Shown here: positions 25,001 through 39,250 of the stretch, piece after piece | Position numbering within the stretch: the stretch's first letter is position 1 | Layout of the letters: every line of letters begins with the position of its first letter | From: Corbicula japonica | Lineage: Eukaryota > Mollusca > Bivalvia > Venerida > Cyrenidae | DNA length: 64,000 nt | Assembly: GCA_038501625.1 (NCBI GenBank) | Contig: JAZAYU010000012.1 | Span: forward strand, 1,488,001 to 1,552,000 | Direction of reading: 5' to 3' | Notes under the pieces: model-generated | Databases searched by the model: none | Seen by the model: only the letters and a program-made list of their open reading frames with translations | Told to the model about the DNA's origin: nothing | Made by a program: the position numbers and the translations under genes

Positions 25001-26859
25001 TAGATATCTTTCAAATTTCAAAGATATCGGATTATAAAGACACGTTCACTTTTTCTTCCACTTTACGCTATTAAATAATAATAGAGTTTTTTCCCCCGTT
25101 TGGTACCTTGCTGACGGTCTAGAGCTCTGAAATTTCGGCAAAAACCTCACCTCATATATCTCTAGAAATCGTGCAAATTTCAATGATATCTGATTATTAA
25201 AAAGACACGTTCACTTTTTCTCGCACTTTACGATATTTAATAATTATAGTGTTTTTTCTCCCGTTTGGTACCTTGCCGACGGTCTAGAGCTCTGAAATTA
25301 CGGCCATAAGCTCACCTCAAATATCTATAGAAACCGTGCAAATTTCAAAGATATCGGATTATTACAAAGACACGTTAACATTTTCTTGCATTTTACGCTA
25401 TTTAATAATCATAGTGTTTTTCCCCCGTTTGGTACCTTGCCGACGATCTAGAGCTCTGAAATTTCGGCCATAAGCTCACCTAAAAATATCTCTAGAAACC
25501 GTGCAAATTTCAAAGATATCGGATCATTACAAAGACACTTTCAATTTTTCTCCCACTTTACGCTATTTAAAAATTATAGAGTTTTTTTCCCCGTTTTGTA
25601 CCTTGCCGACGGTCTAGAGCTCTGAATATTCGGCCATAAGCTCACCTCAAATATCCGTAGAAACCATGCAAATTTCAAAGATATCGGATAATTACACAGA
25701 CACGTTCACTTTTTCTCGAACTTTATGCTATTTAATAATTATAGCGTTTTTTTTCCACCGTTTGGTACCTTGCCGACGGTCTAGAGCTCTGAAACTTCGG
25801 CCAAAAGCTCACCTCAAATATCTCTAGAAACCGTGCAAATTTCAAAGATATCGGATTATTACAAAGACACGTTCACTTTTTCTCGCACTTTACGCTATTT
25901 AATAATTATAGTGTTTTTTCCCCGTTTGGTACCTTGCCGACGGTCTAGATCTCTGAAATTTCGGCCATAAGCTCACCTCAAATATCTCTAGAAACCCTGC
26001 AAATTTCAAAGACATCGGATTATTACAAAGACACGTTCACTTTTTCGCGCTCTTTACGCTATTTAATAATTTCAGAGTTTTTTCCCCCGTTTGGTACATT
26101 GCCGACAGTCTAGAGCTCTGAAATTTCGGCCATAAGCTCATCTTAAGTATCTCTAGAAACCGTGCAAATTTCAAAGATATCGGATTATTACAAAGACACG
26201 TTCACTTTTTCTCGCACTTTACGCAATTTAATAATTATAGGTTTTTTCCCCCTTTGGTACCTTGCAGACGGTCTAGAGCTCTGAAATTTCGGCCATAAGC
26301 TCACCTCAAATATCTCTAGAAACCGTGCAAATTTTACATATATCGGATTTTTACAAAGACACGTTCACTTTTTCTCGCACTTTACTCTTTTTCATAATTA
26401 TAGTGTTTTTCCGCAGATTGATACCTTGCCGACGGTCTAGAGCTCTAACATTTCGCCATAAGCTCACCTCAAATATGTCTAGAAACCGTGCAAGTTTCAA
26501 AGATATCGGATTATTACAAAGACACGTTCACTTTTTCTCGCACTTTGCGCTTTTTAATAATTATAGTTTTTCCCCAGTTTGGTACCTTGCCGACGGTCTA
26601 GAGCTCTGAAATATCGGCCATAAGCTCTCCTCAAATATCACTAGAAACCGTACAAATTTCAAAGATATCGGATTATTACAAAGACACGTTCACCTTTTCT
26701 CGCACTTTACGCGTTTTAATAATTATAGGATTTTTTTCCCCGTTTGGTACCTTGCCGACGGTCTAGAGCTCTGAAATTTCGGCCATAGGCTCACCTCAAA
26801 TATCTCTAGAAACCGTGCAAATTTCAAAGATATCGGATTATTACAAAGACACGTTCACT

Positions 26860-29800
26860 TTTTCTCGCACTTTACTCTTTTTAATAATTATAGTGATTTT
26901 CTCCCGTTTGGTACCTTGCCGACGGTCTAGAGCTCTAAAATTTCGGCCATAAGCTCACCTCAAATATCTCTAGATACCGTGCAAATTTCAAAAACATCGG
27001 GTTATTACAAAGACACGTTCACTTTTTCTCGCACTTTACGCTTTTCAATAATTATAGTGTTTTTCCCCCGTTTGGTACCTTGCCGACGGTCTAGAGCTCT
27101 GAAATTTCGGCCATAGGCTCACCTCAAATATCTCTAGAAACCGTGCAAATTTCAAAGATATCGGATTATTACAAAGACACGTTCACTTTTTCTCGCACTT
27201 TACGCGTTTTAATAATTATCGGATTTTTTTCCCCGTTTGGTACCTTGCCGACGGTCTAGAGCTCTGAAATTTCGGCCATAAGCTCATCTTAAATATCTAT
27301 AGAAACCGTGCAAATTTCAAAGATATCGGATTATTACAAAGACACGTTCACTTTTTCTCGCACTTTACGCTATTTAATAATTATAGTGTTTTTTCCCCCG
27401 TTTGGTACCTTGCCGACGGTCTAGAGCTATGAAATTTCGGCCATGAGATCACCTAAAATATCTCTAGAAACCGTGCAAACTTCAAACATATCGGATTATT
27501 ACAAAGACACGTTCACTTTTTCTCGCACTTTACGCTTTTTAATAATTATAGTTTTTTCCCCCGTTTGGTACCTTGCCGACGGTCTAGAGCTCTGAAACTT
27601 AGGCCATAAGCTCACCTCAAATATCTCTAGAAACCGTGCAAATTTCAAAGATATCGGATTATTACAAAGACACGTTCACTTTTTCTCGCACTTTAAGCTA
27701 TTTAATAATTATAGTGTTTTTCCCCCGTTTGGTACCTTGCCGACGGTCTAGATCTCTGAAATTTCGGCCATCAGATCACCTCAAATATCTCTAGAAACCG
27801 TGCAAATTTCAAAGATATCGGATTATTACAAAGACACGTTCACATTTTCTCGCACTTTACGCTATTTAATAATTATAGTGTTTTTCCCCCATTTGGTACC
27901 TTGCCAACGGTCTAGAGCTCTGAAATTTCGGCCATAAGCTCACCTCAAATATCTCTAGAAACCGTGCAAATTTCAAAGATATCGGATAGTTACAAAGACA
28001 CGTTCACTTTTTCTCGCAATTTACGCGTTTTAATAATTATAGGATTGTTTTCCCCGTTTGGTACCTTGCCGACGGTCTAGAGCTCTGAAATTTCGGCCAT
28101 AGGCTCACCTCAAATATCTCTAGAAACCGTGCAAATTTCAAAGATATCGGATTATTACACAGACACGTTAATGTTTTCTCGCACTTTACGCTTTTTAATA
28201 ATTATAGTGATTTTCATCCGTTTGGTACATTGCCGACGGTTTAGAGCTTTGAAATTTCGGCCATTACCTCACCTCAAATGTCGCTAGAAACCGTGGAAAT
28301 TTCAAAGATATCGGATTATTACAAAGACACGTTCACTTTTTCTCGCAATTTACAATATTTAATAATTATAGTGTTTTTTCCACCGTTTGGTACCTTGCCG
28401 ACGGTCTAGATCTCTCAAATTTCGGCCATAAGCTCACCACAAATATCTCTAGAAACCGTGCAAATTTCAAAGATATCGGATTATTACAAAGACACGTTCA
28501 CTTTTTCTCGCACTTTACGTTATTTAATAATTATAGAGTTTTTCCCCCGTTTGGTACCTTGCCGACGGTGTACATCTCAGCAATTTCGGCCATAAGCTCA
28601 CCTCAAATATCTCTAGAAACCGTGTTAATTTCAAAGATATCGGATTATTACAAAGACACGTTCACTTTTTCTCGCAATTTACAATATTTAATAATTATAG
28701 TGTTTTTTCCACCGTTTGGTACCTTTCCGACGGTCTAGATCTATCAAATTTCGGCCATAAGCTCACCTCAAATATCTCTAGAAACCGTGCAAATTTCAAA
28801 GATATCGGATTATTACAAAGACACGTTCACTTTTTCTCGCAATTTACGCTATTTTATAATTATAGTGTTTTTTCCACCGTTTGGTACCTTGCCGACGGTC
28901 TAGATCTCTCAAATTTCGGCAATCAGCTCACCACAAATATCTCTAGAAACCGTGCAAATTTCAAAGATATCGGATTATTACAAAGACACGTTCACTTTTT
29001 CTCGCACTTTAGGCTATTTAATAATTATAGTGTGTTTTCTCCCGTTTGGTACCTTGCCGACGGTCTAGATCTCTGAAATTTCGGCCATAATCTCACCTCA
29101 AATATCTCTAGAAACCGTGCAAATTTCAAAGATATCGGATTATTACAAAGACACGTTCACTTTTTCTCGCTCTTTACGCTATTTAATAATTATAGTGTTT
29201 TTTCCCCGTTTGGTACCTTGCCGACGGTCTAGAGCTCTGAAATTCCGGCCATAAGCTCATCTTAAAAATCTATAGAAACCGTGCAAATTTCAAAGATATC
29301 GGTTTATTGCAAACACACGTTCACTTTTTCTCGCAATTTACGCTTTTTAATAATTATAGGATTTTCTTCCCCGTTTGGTACCTTGCCGACGGTCTAGATC
29401 TCTGAAATTTCGGCCATAGGCTCACCTCAAATATCTCTAGAAACCGTGCAAATTTCAAAGATATCGGATTATTACAGAGACACGTTCACTTTTTCTCGCA
29501 CTTTACGCTATTTAATAATTATAGTGATTTTCGACCGTTTTGTACCTTGCCGACGGTCTAGAGCTCTGAAATTTCGGCCATAAGCTCACCTCAAATGTCG
29601 CTAGAAACCGTGCAAATTTCAAAGATATCGAGTTATTACAAAGACACGTTCACTTTTTCTCGCAATTTACAATACTTAATAATTATAGTGTTTTTTTCAC
29701 CGTTTGGTACCTTGTCGACGGTCTAGATCTCTGAAATTTTGGCCATAAGCTCACCACAAACATCTCTGGAAACCGTACAAATTTCAAAGATATCGGATTA

Positions 29801-32260
29801 TTACACAGACACGTTCACTTTTTCTCGCACTTTACGCTATTTAATAATTGTAGTGTTTTCCCCGTTTGGTACCTTGCCGACGGTCTAGAGCTCTGAAATT
29901 TCGGCCATAAGCTCACCTCAAACATCTCTAGAAACCGTGCAAATTTCAAAGAAATCGGATTATTACAAAGACACGTTCACTTTTTCTCGCTCTTTACGCT
30001 ATTTAATAATTATAGTGTTTTTTCCACCGTTTAGTTCCTTGCCGACGGTCTAGATCTCTGAAATTTCGGCCATAAGCTCACCTCAAATATCTTTAGAAAC
30101 CCTGCAAATTTCCAAAAATATCGGATTATTACAAAGACACGTTCACTTTTTCTCGCACTTTACGCTTTTAAAAAATTATAGTGTTTTTTCCCCCGTTTGG
30201 TACCTTGCCGACGGTCTAGATCTCTGAAATATCGGCCATAAGCTCACCTTTATCATCTCTAGAAACCGTGCAAATTTCAAAGATATAGGATAATTACAAA
30301 GACACGTTCACATTTTCTCGCACTTTACGCTATTTAATAATTATAGTGTTTTTTCCCCCGTTTGGTACCTTGCCGACGGTCTTGAGCTCTGAAATTTTCG
30401 GCCATAAGCTCACCTTAAATATCTCTAGAAACTGTGCAAATTTCAAAGATATCGGATAATTATAAAGACACGTTCACTTTTTCTCCCAATTTACGCTTTT
30501 TAATAATTAAAGTGTTTTTCCCCCGTTTGGTACCTTGCCGACGGTCTAGAGCTCTGTAATTTCGGCCATAAGCTCACCTCAAATATCTCTAGAAACCGTG
30601 CAAATTTCGAAGATATCGGATTATTACAAAGACACGTTCACTTTTTCTCGTAATTTACACTATTTAATAATTATAGTGTTTTTTCACCCGTTTGGTACCT
30701 TGACGACGGTCTAGAGCTCTGAAATTTCTGCCATAAGCTCACCTCAAACATCTCTAGAAACCGTGCAAATTTCAAAGATATCGGATTATTACAAAGGCAC
30801 GTTCACATTTTCTCGCACTTTACACTATTTCATAAATATAGGGTTTTTCCCCCGTTTGGTACCTTGCCGACGGTCTAGAGCTCTGAAATTTCGGCCATAA
30901 GCTCACCTAAAACATCTCTAGAAATCGTGCAAATTTCAAAGATATCGGATTAGTACAAAGACACGTTCACTTTTTCTCGCACTTTACGCTATTTAATAAT
31001 TATAGTGTTTTTTCCCCCGGTTGGTACCTTGCCGACGGTCTAGAGCTCTTATATTTCGGCCATAAGCTCACCTCAAATATGTCTAGAAACCGTGCAAATT
31101 TCAAAGAAATCGGATTATTACAAAGGCACGTTCACTTTTTCTCGCACTTTACGCTATTTAATGATTATAGCGTTTTTTCCCCGTTTGGTACTTTGCCGAC
31201 GGTCTAGAGCTCTGAAATTTTGGCCATAAGCTCACCTCAAATATCTTTAGAAACCGTGCAAATTTCAAAGAAATCGGATTATTACAAAGACACGTTCACT
31301 TTTTCTCGCACTTTACGCTATTTAATAATTATAGTGTTTTTTCCCCCGTTTGGTACCTTGCCGACGGTCTTGAGCTCTGAAATTTTCGGCCATAAGCTCA
31401 CCTCAAATATCTTTAGAAACCCTGCAAATTTCAAAGATATCGGATTATTACAAAGACACGTTCACTTTTGCTCGCACTTTACGCTATTTAATAATTATAG
31501 TGTTTGTCCCCCGTTTGATACCTTGCCGACGGTCTAGATCTCTGAAATTTCGGCCATAAGCTCTCCTCAAATATCTCTAGAAACCGTGCAAATTTCAAAG
31601 ATATCGGATTATTACAAAGACGCGTTCACTTTTTCTCGCACTAAACGCGATTTAATAATTATAGGATTTTTTTCCCCATTTCGTTCCTTGCCGACGGTCT
31701 AGAGCTCTGAAATTTCGGCCATAGGCTCACCTCAAATATCTCTAGAAACCGTGCAAATTTCAAAGATATCGGATTATTACAAAGACACGTTCACTTTTTC
31801 TCGCCCTTTACTCTTTTTAATAATTATAGTGATTTTCTCCCGTTTGGTACCTTGCCGACGGTCTAGAGCTCTAAAATTTCGGCCATAAGCTCACCTCAAA
31901 TATCTCTAGATACCTTGCAAATTTCAAAAACATCGGGTTATTACAAAGACACGTTCACTTTTTCTCGCACTTTACGCTTTTTAATAATTATAGTGTTTTC
32001 CCCCAGTTTGGTACCTTGCCGACGGTCTAGAGCTCTGAAATTTCGGCCATAAGCTCACCTCAAATATCTCTAGAAACCGTGCAAATTTCAAAGATATTGG
32101 ATTATTACAAAGACACGTTCACTTTTTCTCGCACTTTACGCGTTTTAATAATTATCGGATTTTTTTCCCCGTTTGGTACCTTGCCGACGGTCTAGAGCTC
32201 TGAAATTTCGGCCATAAGCTCATCTTAAATATCTATAGAAACCGTGCAAATTTCAAAGAT
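26860..32260 (+). repeat. Variant monomer run repeated at a 30-monomer offset
   Basis: The run near 26,860-27,300 recurs near 31,795-32,230. It contains ctctttttaataattatagtgattttctcccg, then a monomer with aaaaacatcgggttatt, then cgttttaataattatcggattttttt. The ctctttttaa marker lies at 26,875 and 31,811, offset 4,936 bp (thirty monomers). A large block was copied, or both runs descend from one older block. Confidence 0.65.
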
Positions 32261-35200
32261 ATCGGATTATTACAAGGTCACGTTCACTTTTTCTCGCACT
32301 TTACGATATTTAATAATTATAGTGTTTTTTCCCCCGTTTGGTACCTTGCCGACGGTCTAGAGCTATGAAATTTCGGCCAAAAGATCACCTCAAATATCTC
32401 TAGAAACCGTGCAAATTTCAAACATATCGGATTATTACAAAGACACGTTCACATTTTCTCGCACTTTACGCTATTTAATAATTATAGTGTTTTTCCCCCG
32501 TTTGGTACCTTGCCGACGGTCTAGAGCTCTGAAAGTTCGGCCGTGAGCTCACCTCAAATATCTCTAGAAACCGTGCAAATTTCAAAGATATAGGATTATT
32601 ACAAAGACACGTTCACTTTTTCTCGCACTTCACGCTATTTATTAATTATAGTGTTTTTCCCCCGTTTGGTACCTTGCCGACGGTCTAGAGCTCTGAAACT
32701 TCGGCCATAAGCTCACCTCAAATATTTCTAGAAACCGTGCAAATTTCAAATAAATCGGATTATTACAAAGACACGTTCACTTTTTCTCGCACTTTACGCT
32801 ATTAAATTATTATAGGGTTTTTTCCCTCGTTTGGTACCTTGCCGACGGTCTAGAGCTCTGAAATTTCGGCCATAAGCTCACCTCAAGTATCTCTAGAAAC
32901 CGGGCAAATTTCAAAGATATCGGATTATTACAAAGACACGTTCACTTTTCTCGCACTTTACGTTATAAAAAATAAAAGTGTTTTTCCCCCGTTTGGTACC
33001 TTGTCGACGGTCTAAATCTCTGAAATTTCGGCCATAAGCTCACCTCAAATATCTCTAGAAACCGTGCAAATTTCAAAGATGTCGAATAATTACAAAGACA
33101 CGTTCACATTTTCTCGCACATCACGCTATTGAATAATTATAGTGTTTTTTTTCACCTGTTTGGTACCTTGCCGACGGTCTTGAGCTCTGAAATTTTAGGC
33201 CATAACCTCACCTCAAATATCTCTAAAAACCGTGCAAATTTCGAAGATATCGGATTATTACAAAGACACGTTCACTTTTTCTCGCAATTTACACTATTTT
33301 ATAACTATACTGTTTTTCCCCCGTTTTGTACCTTGCCGACGGTCTAGAGCTCTGAAATTTCTGCCATAAGCTCACCTCAAACATCTCTAGAAACCGTGTA
33401 ATTTTCAAAGATATCGGATTATTACAAAGACACGTTCACTTTTTCTCGCACTTTACGCTATTTAATAATTATAGTGTTTTTTTCACCGTTTAGTTCCTTG
33501 CCGACGGTCTAGATCTCTGAAATTTCGGCCATAAGCTCACCTCAAATATCTTTAGAAACCCTGCAAATTTCAAAGACATCGGATTATTACAAAGACACGT
33601 TCACTTTTTCTCGCACTTTACGCTATTTAATAATTATAGTGTTTTTTTTTCCCAGTTTGGTACCTTGCCAACGGTCTAGAGCTCTGACATTTCGGCCATA
33701 AGTTCACCTCAAACATCTCTAGAAACCGTGCAAATTTCAAAGATATCGGATTATTACAAAGACACGTTCACCTTTTCTCGCACTTTACGCTATTAAATAA
33801 TTATAGAGTTTTTTCCCTGTTTGGTACCTTGCCGACGGTCTAGAGCTCTGAAATTTTCGGCGATAAGCTCACCTCAAATATCTCTAGAAACCGTGCAAAT
33901 TTCAGAGATATCGGATTATTACAAAGACACGTTCACTTTTTCTCGCAATTTACACTATTTAATAATAATAGTGTTTTTCCCCCGTTTGTTTGCTTGCCGA
34001 CGGTCTAGAGCTCTGAAATTTCTGCCATAAGCTCACCTCAAACGTCTCTAGAAACCGTGCAAATTTTAAAGATATCGATTACAAAGACACGTTCACTTTT
34101 TCTCGCACTTTACAATATTTAATAATTATAGTGTATTTTCCCCCGTTTGGTACCTTGCCGACGGTCTAGAGCTCTGAAATTTCGGCCATAAGCTCACCTC
34201 AAATATCTCTAGAAACCGTGCAAATTTCAAAGATATCGGATTATTACAAAGACACGTTCACATTTTCTCGCACTTTACGCTTTTTAATAATTATAGTGAT
34301 TTTCATCCGTTTGGTACATTGTCGACGGTTTAGAGCTTTGAAATTTCGGCCATTACCTCACCTCAAATGTCGCTAGAAACCGTGCAAATTTCAAAGATAT
34401 CGGATTATTACAAAGACACGTTCCCTTTTTCTCGCAATTTACAATATTTAATAATTATAGTGTTTTTTCCACCGTTTGGTACCTTGCCGACGGTCTAGAT
34501 CTCTCAAATTCCGGCCATAAGCTCACCACAAATATCTCTAGAAACCGTGTAAATTCCAAAGATATCGGATTATTACAAAGACACGTTCACTTTTTCTCCC
34601 TATTTACGCTATTTAATAATTAAAGTGTTTTTCCCCCGTTTGGTACCTTGCCGACGGTCTAGAGCTCTGTAATTTCGGCCATAAGCTCACCTCAAATATC
34701 TCTAGAAACCTTGCAAATTTCGAAGATATCGGATTATTACAATGACACGTTCACTTTTTCTCGTAATTTACACGATTTAATAATTATAGTGTTTTTTCAC
34801 CCGTTTGGTACCTTGACGACGGTCTAGAGCTCTGAAATTTCTGCCATAAGCACACCTCAAACATCTCTAGAAACCGTGCAAATTTCAAAGATATCGGATT
34901 ATTACAAAGGCACGTTCACATTTTCTCGCACTTTACACTATTTCATAAATATAGGGTTTTTCCCCCATTTGGTACCTTGCCGACGGTCTAGAGCTCTGAA
35001 ATTTCGGCCATAAGCTCACCTAAAACATCTCTAGAAATCGTGCAAATTTCAAAGATATCGGATTAGTACAAAGACACGTTCACTTTTTCTCGCACTTTAC
35101 GCTATTTAAAAATTATAGTGTTTTTCCCCAGTTTGGTACCTTGCCGACGGTCTAGATCTCTGAAATTTCGGCCATAAGCTCACCTCAAATATCTCTAGAA

Positions 35201-38200
35201 ACCGTGCGAATTTTAAAGATATCGGATTATTACAAAGACACGTTCACTTTTTCTCGCACTTTACGCTATTTAATAATTATAGTGTTTTTCCCCCGTTTGG
35301 TACCTTGCCGACGGTCTAGAGCTCTGAAATTTCGGCCGTGAGCTCACCTCAAATATCTCTAGAAACCGTGCAAATTTCAAAGATATCGGATTATTACAAA
35401 GACACGTTCACTTTTTCTCGCACTTTACGCTATTTAATAATTATAGTGTTTTTCCCCCGTTTGGTACCTTGCCGACGGTCTAGAGCTCTGAAACTTCGGC
35501 CATAAGCTCACCTCAAATATCTCTAGAAACCGTGCAAATTTCAAATAAATCGGATTATTACAAAGACACGTTCACTTTTTCTCGCACTTTACGCTATTAA
35601 ATTATTATAGGGTTTTTTCCCTCGTTTGGTACCTTGCCGACGGTCTAGAGCTCTGAAATTTCGGCCATAAGCTCACCTCAAATATCTCTAGAAACCGGGC
35701 AAATTTCAAAGATATCGGATTATTACAAAGACACGTTCACATTTTCTCGCACTTTACGCTATTTAATAATTATAGTGTGTTTTCCCCCGTTTGGTACCTT
35801 GCCGACGGTCTAGAGCTCTGAAATTTCGGCCATAAGCTCACCTCAAATATCTCTGGAAACCGTGCAAATTTCAAAGATATCGGATTATTACAAAGACACG
35901 TTCACTTTTCTCGCACTTTACGTTATAAAAAATAAAAGTGTTTTTCCCCCGTTTGGTACCTTGCCGACGGTCTAAATCTCTGAAATTTCGGCCATAAGCT
36001 CACCTCAAATATCTCTAGAAACCGTGCAAATTTCAAAGATGTCGAATAATTACAAAGACACGTTCACATTTTCTCGCACATCACGCTATTGAATAATTAT
36101 AGTGTTTTTTTTCACCTGTTTGGTACCTTGCCGACGGTCTTGAGCTCTGAAATTTTAGGCCATAACCTCACCTCAAATATCTCTAAAAACCGTGCAAATT
36201 TCGAAGATATCGGATTATTACAAAGACATGTTCACTTTTTCTCGCAATTTACACTGTTTTATAACTATACTGTTTTTCCCCCGTTTTGTACCTTGCCGAC
36301 GGTCTAGAGCTCTGAAATTTCTGCCATAAGCTCACCTCAAGTATCTCTAGAAACCGTGCAAATTTCAAAGATATCGGATTATTACAAAGACACGTTCACA
36401 TTTTCTCGCACTTTACGCTATTTAATAATTATCGTGTGTTTTCCCCCGTTTGGTACCTTGCCGACGGTCTAGAGCTCTGAAATTTCGGCCATAAGCTCAC
36501 CTCAAATATCTCTAGAAACCGTGCAAATTTCAAAGATGTCGAATAATTACAAAGACACGTTCACATTTTCTCGCACATCACGCTATTGAATAATTATAGT
36601 GTTTTTTTCACCTGTTTGGTACCTTGCCGACGGTCTTGAGCTCTGAAATTTTAGGCCATAACCTCACCTCAAATATCTCTAAAAATCGTGCAAATTTCGA
36701 AGATATCGGATTATTACAAAGACACGTTCACTTTTTCTCGCAATTTACACTGTTTTATAACTATACTGTTTTTCCCCCGTTTTCTACCTTGCCGACGGTC
36801 TAGAGCTCTGAAATTTCTGCCATAAGCTCACCTCAAACATCTCTAGAAACCGTGTAATTTTCAAAGATATCGGATTATTACAAAGACACGTTCACTTTTT
36901 CTCGCACTTTACGCTATTTAATAATTATAGAGTTTTTTTCACCGTTTAGTTCCTTGCCGACGGTCTAGATCTCTGAAATTTCGGCCATAAGCTCACCTCA
37001 AATATCTTTAGAAACCCTGCAAATTTCAAAGACATCGGATTATTACAAAGACACGTTCACTTTTTCTCGCACTTTACGCTATTTAATAATTATAGTGTTT
37101 TTTTTTCCCAGTTTGGTACCTTGCCAACGGTCTAGAGCTCTGACATTTCGGCCATAAGTTTACCTCAAACATCTCTAGAAACCGTGCAAATTTCAAAGAT
37201 ATCGGATTATTACAAAGACACGTTCACCTTTTCTCGCACTTTACGCTATTAAATAATTATAGAGTTTTTTTCCCTGTTTAGTACCTTGCCGACGGTCTAG
37301 AGCTCTGAAATTTTCGGCGATAAGCTCACCTCAAATATCTCTAGAAACCGTGCAAATTTCAGAGATATCGGATTATTACAAAGACACGTTCACTTTTTCT
37401 CGCAATTTACACTATTTAATAATTATAGTGTTTTTCCCCCGTTTGTTAGCTTGCCGACGGTCTAGAGCTCTGAAATTTCTGCCATAAGCTCACCTCAAAC
37501 GTCTCTAGAAACCGTGCAAATTTCAAAGATATCGATTACAAAGACACGTTCACTTTTTCTCGCACTTTACAATATTTAATAATTATAGTGTATTTTCCCC
37601 CGTTTGGTACCTTGCCGACGGTCTAGAGCTCTGAAATTTCGGCCATAAGCTCACCTCAAATATCTCTAGAAACCGTGCAAATTTCAAAGATATCGGATTA
37701 TTACAAAGACACGTTCACATTTTCTCGCACTTTACGCTTTTTAATAATTATAGTGATTTTCATCCGTTTGGTACATTGCCGACGGTCTAGAGCTCTGAAA
37801 TTTCGGCCATAAGCTCACCTCAAATGTCGCTAGAAACCGTGCAAATTTCAAAGATATCGGATTATTACAAAGACACGTTCCCTCTTTCTCGCAATTTACA
37901 ATATTTAATAATTATAGTGTTTTTTCCACCGTTTGGTACCTTGCCGACGGTCTAGATCTCTCAAATTCCGGCCATAAGCTCACCACAAATATCTCTAGAA
38001 ACCGTGCAAATTCCAAAGATATCGGATTATTACAAAGACACGTTCACTTTTTCTCCCAATTTACGCTATTTAATAATTAAAGTGTTTTTCCCCCGTTTGG
38101 TACCTTGCCGACGGTCTAGAGCTCTGTAATTTCGGCCATAAGCTCACCTCAAATATCTCTAGAAACCTTGCAAATTTCGAAGATATCGGATTATTACAAT

Positions 38201-39250
38201 GACACGTTCACTTTTTCTCGTAATTTACACGATTTAATAATTATAGTGTTTTTTCACCCGTTTGGTACCTTGACGACGGTCTAGAGCTCTGAAATTTCTG
38301 CCATAAGCACACCTCAAACATCTCTAGAAACCGTGCAAATTTCAAAGACATCGGATTATTACAAAGGCACGTTCACATTTTCTCGCACTTTACACTATTT
38401 CATAAATATAGGGTTTTTCCCCCATTTGGTACCTTGCCGATGGTCTAGAGCTCTGAAATTTCGGCCATAAGCTCACCTAAAACATCTCTAGAAATCGTGC
38501 AAATTTCAAAGATATCGGATTAGTACAAAGACACGTTCACTTTTTCTCGCACTTTACGCTATTTAAAAATTATAGTGTTTTTCCCCAGTTTGGTACCTTG
38601 CCGACGGTCTAGATCTCTGAAATTTCGGCCATAAGCTCACCTCAAATATCTCTAGAAACCGTGCAAATTTTAAAGATATCGGATTATTACAAAGACACGT
38701 TCACTTTTTCTCGCACTTTAAGCTATTTAATAATTACAATGTTTTTTCCCCCGTTTGGTACCTTTCCGACGGTCTAGATCTCTGAAATTTCGGCCATCAG
38801 ATCACCGCAAATATCTCTAGAAACCGTGCAAATTTCAAAGATATCGGATTATTACAAAGACACGTTCACATTTTCTCGCACTTTACGCTATTTAATAATT
38901 ATAGTGTTTTTCCCCCATTTGGTACCTTGCCAACGGTCTAGAGCTCTGAAATTTCGGCCATAAGCTCACCTCAAATATCTCTAAAAACCGTGCAAATTTC
39001 AAAGATATCGGATTATTACAAAGACACGTTCACTTTTTCTCGCACTTTATGCTTTTTAATAATTATAGTGATTTTCATCCGTTTGGTACATTGCCGACGG
39101 TCTAGAGCTTTGAAATTTCGGCCATTACCTCACCTCAAATGTCGCTAGAAACCGTGCAAATTTCAAAGATATCGGATTATTACAAAGACACGTTCACTTT
39201 TTATCGCAATTTACAATATTTGATAATTATAGTGTTTTTTCCACCGTTTG
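28200..39250 (+). repeat. Four-copy higher-order marker (catccgtttggtacattg monomer)
   Basis: A private monomer pair recurs at 28,215, 34,303, 37,760 and 39,076, spaced 37, 21 and 8 monomers apart. It has catccgtttggtacattg, a gccattacc or similar variant and atgtcgctag, followed by caatttacaatatt with ttttttccaccg. A second marker (gagctctgtaatttcgg, then cgtaatttacac and accttgacgacgg) has three copies near 30,545, 34,660 and 38,110. Confidence 0.75.
32690..38630 (+). repeat. Large recent block duplication, 17-21 monomer offset
   Basis: Marker pairs show a duplication of about 3 kb. The gaaacttcgg plus caaataaatcgg monomer lies at 32,695 and 35,490 (offset 2,795, 17 monomers). The odd short monomer cgttataaaaaataaaag lies near 32,960 and 35,920 (offset 2,960, 18 monomers). 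The caccgtg-ta-attttc monomer follows ctgcc at 33,361 and 36,817 (offset 3,456, 21 monomers), and ctccc lies at 34,596 and 38,053 (offset 3,457). The stepwise change from 17 to 18 to 21 means single- and three-monomer insertions inside the second copy. The extra three-monomer unit is visible as a repeat of the gtcgaataattac/cacatcacgc run at about 36,040 and 36,535. Confidence 0.8.
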